Below, piece after piece: positions 1 through 3,996 of a stretch of DNA of 5,254 bases (positions within the stretch are counted from its first letter, which is position 1; each line of letters opens with the position of its first letter). This DNA comes from Prevotellaceae bacterium (GTDB lineage Bacteria > Bacteroidota > Bacteroidia > Bacteroidales > Bacteroidaceae). The stretch lies in assembly GCA_030536165.1 (NCBI GenBank), contig JAUNQM010000182.1:1-5254 (forward strand), read 5' to 3'. The position numbers and the translations under genes are program-made. The notes beneath the pieces are model-generated. The model ran no database searches, was not told the DNA's origin, and saw only the letters and a program-made list of their open reading frames with translations.

Positions 1-4
1 AGGT

Positions 5-820
5 TCAAAGCTCAAAATTTTCTACGTTAATGTCTTCGTGGATAAAGACACGTGCACTGTCGCGGAACTTCTCTGGGTTCTCTGTAGTAAGGAAACGGCA
101 GGTTCCTCCTTGCGTGCAACATTCTTCTATCTCAGGATGTCGGTATAGATAATCTTGCAAACTCTTTGCCACATATTCCCCCTGCGAAATGATTGTAGTG
201 CTTTCAGGCACGTATTTCCTTATCTTATCATATAGCAGCGGATAGTGAGTACAGCCGAGTATGATGGTGTCGATGTCTGGGTCTTTATCGTAAAGGCTGT
301 CAATGTATTTTTTTACAAAGAAGTCAGCGCCTTCGCTTCTGTATTCATCGTTCTCTATGAGCGGTACCCACATTGGGCATGCCTGTCCTGTGACTTGTAT
401 ATCGGGATATAGTTTCGCAATCTCAAGGTTGTAGGATTCAGAACGAATTGTGCCGACCGTTGCAACCACACCAATATGTCGTGTCTTAGTCAGTCCTCCT
501 ATAATTTCAGCAGTCGGGCGTATGACTCCAAGCACTCTTTTGGTAGCATCCCATTGCGGAAGGTCGTTTTGCTGAATGCTTCTAAGTGCCTTTGCCGAGG
601 CTGTATTGCATGCAACGATTACCAGATGGCAACCCATGTCGAACAAGGCTTTTACGGCTTCGCGTGTGAACTGATATACAATCTCGAACGAGCGCGGACC
701 GTAAGGGGCACGCGCGTTATCGCCGAGGTAGATGTAATCATACTGTGGCATAAGTGCCTTGCACTTCTGCAACACGGTAAGTCCACCGTAACCAGAATCA
801 AAAAAACCAATAGGTCCCAT
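5..820 (-). CDS. murI: Glutamate racemase
   Basis: This 271-residue cytoplasmic enzyme interconverts L- and D-glutamate and so supplies the D-glutamate of peptidoglycan. It belongs to the Asp/Glu racemase family and has normal family length. The N-terminal FFDSGYGGLTVL motif carries Asp8 and Ser9. The substrate-binding stretch NARAPYG is at 35-41. The two catalytic cysteines are Cys71 in VACNTASA and Cys190 in LGCTHYPLL, with His192 beside the second. The ATG at 818-820 is preceded by an in-frame stop about 15 bases upstream, so no longer start exists, and there is no clear Shine-Dalgarno, as usual in Bacteroidetes. It lies 71 bases after ompH on the same strand and no good promoter was seen between them, so read-through from the ompH promoter is likely. 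The stop codon sits only four bases from the window edge, so the downstream neighbour is unseen. All key residues are present. Confidence 0.97.
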   Translation of the reverse strand: MGPIGFFDSGYGGLTVLQKCKALMPQYDYIYLGDNARAPYGPRSFEIVYQFTREAVKALFDMGCHLVIVACNTASAKALRSIQQNDLPQWDATKRVLGVIRPTAEIIGGLTKTRHIGVVATVGTIRSESYNLEIAKLYPDIQVTGQACPMWVPLIENDEYRSEGADFFVKKYIDSLYDKDPDIDTIILGCTHYPLLYDKIRKYVPESTTIISQGEYVAKSLQDYLYRHPEIEECCTQGGTCRFLTTENPEKFRDSARVFIHEDINVENFEL

Positions 821-840
821 GCTGATAGTAACTTAAAAAT

Positions 841-867
841 CGATATATCGATAATTCGATAATTCGA
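841..867. repeat. Short 8-bp tandem repeat in the ompH-murI gap
   Basis: Three consecutive 8-bp units begin with CGAT: CGATATAT at 841-848, then CGATAATT twice at 849-864, followed by a partial CGA. The left end also forms a perfect 14-bp palindrome, ATCGATATATCGAT (839-852). It lies 21 bases upstream of the murI start, inside the presumed ompH-murI transcript. Its function is unknown; it may be a slippage-generated microsatellite. Confidence 0.7.
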
Positions 868-891
868 AAGAAAAGGTTCTGGCTTATACGC

Positions 892-1437
892 CTACTTTGC
901 AGGCGTTGCAATAGAAATGCTGCTTAAAGCGGCTACTTTTGCTCTTGAAATCAGCTTATCTGTGAGGTCTGTTCCCTGCTCTGGATCTATCCATGCGCAG
1001 GATTCAGAATCAGTGTTGAGCACAAACGCGCACTTCTCTTCCTTGCCCACAGCGGCAACAGCCTCCTTTACGGTTTGCTTTATTGGGTTCATCGCTTCTC
1101 TCTCAGCTTCGGCATAGAGTCTGCGAGCCTCGCGCTTGAAAGCGATATTCTTTTCCATCATTTCCTGCAGTTCTGTCTGACGCTTCTGAAGAATAATTGC
1201 AGGAAACTCTTTCTGCCCTTCAAGAAATTCCTCGTACTTGCTGTTGAAGTCAGCCTCTACGCGCTTTGTCTCTGCAGCGTATTTCTCTTTGAGTTCTGCA
1301 AGGTTCTTCTGTGCCGCATTGTATTCTGGCAGTGCTTCAAGCACCTTTTTGCAGCTGAAATAACCAAACTTCTGCTGTGCATTCGCCATGTTTATGCAAG
1401 CGAAAAGCAGCAACGATGATAAAATTATTTTCTTCAT
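892..1437 (-). CDS. ompH: OmpH/Skp-family periplasmic chaperone
   Basis: This 181-residue exported protein resembles the OmpH/Skp family, whose members are trimeric periplasmic holdases that carry unfolded outer-membrane proteins toward the BAM complex. Residues 1-20 form a signal peptide (two lysines, a hydrophobic core, then ANA before QQ), with predicted cleavage after residue 20. The mature protein begins with the typical QQKFGYFSCKKVL strand. A long charged, Glu/Lys/Ala-rich stretch at about 40-125 would form the coiled-coil tentacle. The chain ends with a strand region around CAFVLNTDSESCAWIDP and the family-like LTDKLI. Cys14 lies in the signal core, but LFAC is a poor lipobox, so a lipoprotein is unlikely. 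Cys136 and Cys147 in the C-terminal part could form a disulfide (inference). It is the first gene of the minus-strand unit with murI and has its own promoter 20 bases upstream. In many Bacteroidales, from memory, ompH follows bamA; here it is directly divergent from tdk. Confidence 0.92.
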   Translation of the reverse strand: MKKIILSSLLLFACINMANAQQKFGYFSCKKVLEALPEYNAAQKNLAELKEKYAAETKRVEADFNSKYEEFLEGQKEFPAIILQKRQTELQEMMEKNIAFKREARRLYAEAEREAMNPIKQTVKEAVAAVGKEEKCAFVLNTDSESCAWIDPEQGTDLTDKLISRAKVAALSSISIATPAK

Positions 1438-1455
1438 GATTCGTTAAATTTTTGG

Positions 1456-1484
1456 CAAAGTTACAAAAAAATTACAACCTTCAA
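1456..1484 (-). promoter_or_regulatory. Promoter for ompH-murI
   Basis: On the minus strand a TAACTTTG box (1463 to 1456) fits the Bacteroidetes -7 consensus TAnnTTTG, and a TTG (1484 to 1482) lies 18 bases upstream as the -33 element, one base short of the usual 19-21. Transcription would start around 1450, leaving a leader of roughly 13 bases before the ompH ATG at 1437. Confidence 0.75.
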
Positions 1485-1514
1485 TGCGTTTATTAACTTT
1501 TATTATTATCTTTG
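1484..1514 (+). promoter_or_regulatory. Promoter for tdk
   Basis: TATCTTTG at 1507-1514 matches the -7 consensus TAnnTTTG. At the expected -33 distance (20 bases) there is only ATG at 1484-1486, a two-of-three match to TTG. The box ends eight bases before the ATG at 1523, so the mRNA would have an extremely short leader or none. It also overlaps the divergent ompH promoter. Confidence 0.6.
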
Positions 1515-1522
1515 TAGTCGAT

Positions 1523-2128
1523 ATGATGACAAATACACAAGGAGAGTCTATAAGACCTGGAAGAATAGAGGTTGTATGCGGTTCTATGTTCTCTGGTAAG
1601 ACCGAAGAACTCATCCGCCGCCTAAAGAGAGCTAAGTTTGCCAAGCAGCGAGTTGAAATCTTTAAGCCTTCAATCGATGTGAGGTATTCAGAGGAGGAGG
1701 TTGTGTCGCACGATAAGAACGCAATCATCTCAACTCCGATTGACTCGTCGTCGGCAATACTCTTGCTTGCCAACGATGTCGATGTCATTGGCATTGACGA
1801 AGCGCAGTTCCTCGACAACGGACTCATAGAGGTTTGCAACGAACTTGCCAACAGGGGCGTACGCGTTGTTGTGGCAGGACTCGACATGGACTTCCGCGGC
1901 ATTCCGTTCGGTCCGATGCCAGGACTTTGCGCCATTGCCGACGAAGTGACAAAGGTGCATGCCATCTGCGTGAAGTGTGGAAACCTCGCATACATCAGCC
2001 ATCGTCTTGTGGATAATGACAAACGCGTGCTTCTCGGAGAGACTCAGGAGTACGAACCTCTCTGCCGTGAATGCTACCAAAAGGCACTACAAGCTGCCGC
2101 AGCAAATGAGGAAGAAAAGAAAATATAG
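1523..2128 (+). CDS. tdk: Thymidine kinase, type II (TK1-like)
   Basis: Thymidine kinase phosphorylates thymidine to dTMP with ATP in the cytoplasmic salvage pathway. From the chosen start it has 201 residues, usual for this family. Walker A is GSMFSGKT at 20-27. The Walker B-like region ends in IDEAQF (91-96), with Glu93 the expected catalytic base. The GLDMDFRGIPFG segment at 119-130 and the TKVHAICVKCG lasso region follow. Two CxxC pairs (Cys149/Cys152 and Cys181/Cys184) would bind the structural zinc. An ATG at 1484 gives a 13-residue extension (MRLLTFIIIFVVD), but the -7 promoter box lies inside that extension and the family normally begins shortly before the IEVVCGSMFSGKT strand. I therefore prefer 1523; 1526 is an equally possible adjacent ATG. 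It is divergent from ompH and is followed after 60 bases by the membrane-protein gene. All catalytic and zinc residues are intact. Confidence 0.96.
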   Translation: MMTNTQGESIRPGRIEVVCGSMFSGKTEELIRRLKRAKFAKQRVEIFKPSIDVRYSEEEVVSHDKNAIISTPIDSSSAILLLANDVDVIGIDEAQFLDNGLIEVCNELANRGVRVVVAGLDMDFRGIPFGPMPGLCAIADEVTKVHAICVKCGNLAYISHRLVDNDKRVLLGETQEYEPLCRECYQKALQAAAANEEEKKI

Positions 2129-2188
2129 TCATTCCAGAAGTTATAGAACAGCTATATAAAACTACCGCAAACCATAACCATCATCCCT

Positions 2189-3274
2189 ATGTCGCACGAG
2201 ACCATAACCTTTAGCAGAGCCTTCCGATGGATTGTCATCACCGTTGCAGTGATAGGCGCAATATGGATGCTGAACTACCTCAGCAGCGTACTTCTGCCGT
2301 TTGTTGTCGGATGGTTGCTGGCTTATATGCTCTATCCGCTGGTCAAGTTCATACAGTATAAACTCCATTTCCGCAAGCGTTTTCTTTCGTCACTTGCGGC
2401 AATCGTGTTTGTCATAGGCGTAGTTTCGGCGGTAATCTACCTTATTAGCGAACCGATGTATGAGCAGATGCTGAAGCTGAAAGACCTTGTAGTTCAGTAT
2501 ATCACCACGAATGACCAGCTTAAGGAAGTGCCTGCCAACATACAGATATGGTTCCAGGAGAACATCATCGAGGGCAATATGGCGAGCGTTCTTAGTAATA
2601 GCAGCATCGAGAGCGCGCTGAAAGAAATCGTGCCTGGCGTATTTTCCGTTGTCGGACGTACATTCCAGATGCTGATAGGCATCATTGCTTCATTCATCAC
2701 CTTGCTGTATATGTTCTTCATACTCAACGACTACGAAGACCTCTCGCATAAGTTCCTGCGTGTAATACCAAAGAGCAAGCAAAGCTTTTGGCAGACGCTA
2801 ATCGGCGATGTGAAGAACGCAATGAACAGCTATTTCCGCGGTCAGGCGCTCGTATCTCTTTGCATGGCATGTCTCTTTGCCATCGGTTTCACCATCATCG
2901 ACTTCCCTATGGCAATAGGTCTTGCACTGCTCATTGGCATCATGAACATGGTGCCTTACCTCCACACGCTGGCGCTGATACCGACATTCTTCCTCGCACT
3001 TCTCAAGGCTGCCGACACTCATCAGAACTTCTGGGTGATACTTATCTCGGCACTTGCCGTGTTTATTATCGTGCAGATTATCTGCGACATGGTTGTCACG
3101 CCAAAGATTATGGGCAAGGCAATGAACCTTAATCCAGCCATCATTTTCCTCTCATTGTCGGTCTGGGGAATGCTTCTCGGCTTCATCGGCCTCATAATTG
3201 CACTACCGTTGACGACGCTCGTAATCGACTATTACAAGTTGTATGTGCTCCATCGGACCGACGAAAAAGAGTGA
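2189..3274 (+). CDS. AI-2E/PerM-family membrane transporter
   Basis: This 361-residue inner-membrane protein matches the AI-2E transporter (PerM/TqsA/YdiK-like) family in length and layout. Hydrophobic segments lie at about 13-30, 31-50, 66-86, 158-180, 219-237, 239-256, 258-273, 281-303 and 317-347. A soluble region of about 70 residues (88-157) sits between the third and fourth, as is typical. The family's C-terminal signature is visible: NMVPYLHT (253-260), TPKIMGK (304-310), and then the glycine-rich WGMLLGFIGLIIALPL run. Substrates of most members are unknown. Some have been linked to autoinducer-2 export or sodium/proton antiport, so no specific role is claimed. It lies 60 bases after tdk, with no TAnnTTTG box in the gap, and is probably co-transcribed with it. 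The charged tail HRTDEKE ends the protein. The gene runs convergently toward aroA. Confidence 0.9.
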   Translation: MSHETITFSRAFRWIVITVAVIGAIWMLNYLSSVLLPFVVGWLLAYMLYPLVKFIQYKLHFRKRFLSSLAAIVFVIGVVSAVIYLISEPMYEQMLKLKDLVVQYITTNDQLKEVPANIQIWFQENIIEGNMASVLSNSSIESALKEIVPGVFSVVGRTFQMLIGIIASFITLLYMFFILNDYEDLSHKFLRVIPKSKQSFWQTLIGDVKNAMNSYFRGQALVSLCMACLFAIGFTIIDFPMAIGLALLIGIMNMVPYLHTLALIPTFFLALLKAADTHQNFWVILISALAVFIIVQIICDMVVTPKIMGKAMNLNPAIIFLSLSVWGMLLGFIGLIIALPLTTLVIDYYKLYVLHRTDEKE

Positions 3275-3281
3275 TTTTCGC

Positions 3282-3301
3282 TTGCGATAGCCGTTGCGAT
3301 A
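3282..3301. repeat. Direct repeat TTGCGATA, 12-bp period
   Basis: TTGCGATA occurs at 3282-3289 and again at 3294-3301, separated by GCCG. It begins eight bases after the stop codon of the membrane-protein gene and abuts the hairpin at 3302. Function unknown. Confidence 0.75.
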
Positions 3302-3319
3302 CACCTTATTTATAAGGTG
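3302..3319 (+). terminator. Hairpin after the AI-2E gene, possible terminator
   Basis: CACCTTA (3302-3308) and TAAGGTG (3313-3319) form a perfect 7-bp stem with a TTTA loop, 27 bases after the stop codon. No T-run follows on either strand, so it is not a classical intrinsic terminator; it may stabilise the mRNA 3' end or assist termination. Its arms resemble half-sites of the ACACCTnAGGTGT units further downstream. Confidence 0.4.
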
Positions 3320-3337
3320 CGCGCACGCACGCGTATG
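3317..3337. other. Alternating purine-pyrimidine tract (Z-DNA-prone)
   Basis: Twenty-one bases alternate strictly between purine and pyrimidine, mostly as CG and CA/TG steps with one TA step near the right end. Such tracts favour left-handed Z-DNA under negative supercoiling. The location between convergent transcription units is not a place of strong negative supercoiling, so in vivo formation is uncertain. Confidence 0.6.
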
Positions 3338-3378
3338 AGCATATTGTCAGAAAAAGTCCTACATTTTATCGGAAAAAT

Positions 3379-3422
3379 GCAATAGTGGCTATAGATTTTC
3401 TATAGCGGCTATATTCTATTGC
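3379..3422. repeat. Nested inverted repeat
   Basis: An inner perfect stem GCTATAG (3388-3394) and CTATAGC (3400-3406), with an ATTTT loop, is enclosed by an outer pair GCAATAG (3379-3385) and CTATTGC (3416-3422). GGCTATA is also directly repeated at 3387-3393 and 3407-3413. The nesting suggests a small palindromic repeat element rather than a terminator, since no T-run follows. Confidence 0.65.
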
Positions 3423-3449
3423 GCAAGAACAAGTTATCCCTTATTTTTG
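3419..3449 (+). promoter_or_regulatory. Promoter-like sequence inside the gap
   Basis: TTG at 3419-3421 is followed after 20 bases by TATTTTTG at 3442-3449, which fits the TAnnTTTG -7 consensus and spacing. Transcription would start about 3455, at the first palindrome of the array. The region is AT-rich, so a chance match is possible. Confidence 0.35.
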
Positions 3450-3554
3450 CCCTCCACACCTTAGGAGTGAATCATGTCACACCTAAGGTGTCACACTATT
3501 TCACACCTGAGGTGTGACACGCGCAACACCTGAGGTGTGAAGGGCTGAAATAAG
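3440..3554. repeat. Imperfect palindrome built from four ACACCTnAGGTGT units
   Basis: Four copies of a short palindrome are centred at 3462, 3485, 3509 and 3532, giving spacings of 23, 24 and 23 bases. The third, TCACACCTGAGGTGTGA (3501-3517), is a perfect 17-base palindrome. The second and fourth are perfect over 13 bases (3479-3491 and 3526-3538). The first has one change (AGGAG for AGGTG). The whole block is also one large inverted repeat: 3440-3491 pairs with 3503-3554 at 41 of 52 positions, with equal arm lengths and an 11-base loop. The outermost 21 bases of the arms match at 18 positions although they lie outside the units. It could be a dispersed palindromic element, a multi-site operator, or a structured RNA; the sequence does not decide. 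Confidence 0.8.
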
Positions 3555-3583
3555 CCTTGTGTGGATGTAAAATATGCAACCCT

Positions 3584-3604
3584 GCGTGCTCCATAGGAGG
3601 GCGC
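3584..3604. repeat. Small hairpin with internal loop
   Basis: CTCC (3589-3592) and GGAG (3596-3599) pair across an ATA loop, and outer GCG (3584-3586) and CGC (3602-3604) pair across a symmetric two-by-two internal loop. Function unknown. Confidence 0.4.
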
Positions 3605-3630
3605 TATCAAGCATAAATAATAACAAGAGG

Positions 3631-3647
3631 GCACTCTTCTAGAGTGC
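3631..3647. repeat. Perfect 7-bp hairpin
   Basis: GCACTCT (3631-3637) and AGAGTGC (3641-3647) form a perfect stem with a three-base TCT loop. A short GU-extendable flank follows and there is no T-run. Function unknown. Confidence 0.6.
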
Positions 3648-3703
3648 TTGCATGGCATATGTATCCCCATGTATGTTCTTACGTCGTAACCTGAGGGTTA
3701 GCA

Positions 3704-3728
3704 CAGAGGAATACTCTCTGAGTTTTTT
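3704..3728 (+). terminator. Possible intrinsic terminator (plus strand)
   Basis: CAGAG (3704-3708) and CTCTG (3716-3720) form a 5-bp stem with a 7-base loop, followed by AG and six T residues (3723-3728). The stem is short, so strength is doubtful. It would end transcripts entering from the membrane-protein gene or starting at about 3455. Confidence 0.35.
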
Positions 3729-3787
3729 GGGGGGATTGCTTATCCCGAATTCACGTAATTATAAAAAAAATTTGTTGAGTTCCTACA

Positions 3788-3875
3788 CGTCATTGCGGGC
3801 TTGACCCGCAATCTCCTTCGATACGAAGAAGACAGTACGCAACGATGGAGATCCTGAATCAAGTTCAGGATGACG
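3788..3875. repeat. Cloverleaf-forming intergenic repeat element
   Basis: The 88-base element can be partitioned completely into pairing segments. The outer stem is CGTCA (3788-3792) with TGACG (3871-3875). Arm 1 is TTGCGGG, loop CTTGA, CCCGCAA (3793-3811). The inner stem is TCTCC (3812-3816) with GGAGA (3847-3851). Arm 2 is TCCTGAA, loop TCAAG, TTCAGGA (3852-3870). The segments abut with no unpaired base at the junction, and the two arm loops are exactly complementary. The central 30 bases (3817-3846) hold a TTCG/CGAA mini-hairpin. From memory, sequences like CGTCATTGCGGGCTTGACC occur as dispersed intergenic repeats in many bacteria. The element therefore probably belongs to a mobile or REP/MITE-like family rather than being specific to this locus. 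Confidence 0.8.
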
Positions 3876-3888
3876 AATCGGTAGGCAG

Positions 3889-3912
3889 AAAATTTGTTCG
3901 TGAAAAAACAAA
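3889..3912 (-). terminator. Weak terminator candidate downstream of aroA
   Basis: Read on the minus strand, TTTGTT and AACAAA form a 6-bp AT-rich stem with an 8-base loop followed by four T residues, 84 bases beyond the aroA stop. The stem is weak, so this is tentative. The neighbouring cloverleaf element, next in the direction of aroA transcription, may be the real 3' barrier. Confidence 0.25.
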
Positions 3913-3996
3913 ACTAGAGTAAAATTAAAACCTCCATATCTCGTTTATTCTTAATAACTTTGCAGCGAGATTTGAACATTTTGTTCGAGCAAGTAC

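Larger units (their letters stand above)
3455..3728 (+). ncRNA. Speculative non-coding transcript
   Basis: This interval runs from the predicted start of the promoter-like sequence to the T-run at 3728. It has no significant open reading frame and contains the four-palindrome array plus stems at 3584-3604, 3631-3647 and 3687-3700. It matches no RNA family I recognise. The call rests only on a weak promoter and a weak terminator bracketing structured sequence. Confidence 0.2.
3275..3996. other. Gene-free convergent gap rich in palindromes
   Basis: This 722-base gap separates two convergent genes and holds no convincing protein gene, tRNA or rRNA. It contains a succession of inverted and direct repeats (separate entries). 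The parts not listed separately include a 6-bp hairpin CATTTT/AAAATG (3362-3379), a direct repeat AGGAGGGCGCT/AAGAGGGCACT (3595-3605 and 3625-3635), a 5-bp stem TAACC/GGTTA (3687-3700), a GGGAT/ATCCC stem (3732-3746), and a GAACA/TGTTC stem (3974-3986) near the aroA stop. As the 3' side of both flanking genes it needs no promoter for either of them. Confidence 0.85.

Noticed and set aside
476..862. 128-codon plus-strand frame opposite murI
   Set aside because: It is a shadow of the murI coding sequence, has no recognisable motif, and ends in the 8-bp tandem repeat.
1444..2022. 192-codon open frame antisense to tdk
   Set aside because: It is Ser/Thr/Met-rich without family features, lies wholly opposite a well-conserved kinase gene apart from its end in the promoter region, and would run into the ompH promoter.
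2788..3132. 114-codon frame overlapping the membrane-protein gene
   Set aside because: The His/Arg/Cys-rich translation is typical of a frame-shifted read of a hydrophobic gene, and the in-frame membrane protein is continuous and complete.
3440..3554. CRISPR array
   Set aside because: The units are palindromes of 13-17 bases with gaps of about 6-11 bases, and the block is symmetric as a whole. CRISPR repeats are longer, directly repeated and separated by unique spacers of about 30 bases; no cas gene is present.
3788..3875. tRNA or tRNA-like gene suggested by the cloverleaf
   Set aside because: The arms do not fit tRNA geometry: there is no 7-bp acceptor stem, no GTTC-type T loop and no CCA end, and the arm loops have five bases.
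3275..3996. Hidden defence, toxin-antitoxin or other accessory gene in the gap
   Set aside because: No reading frame of meaningful length, no start signal and no coding-like composition was found on either strand.
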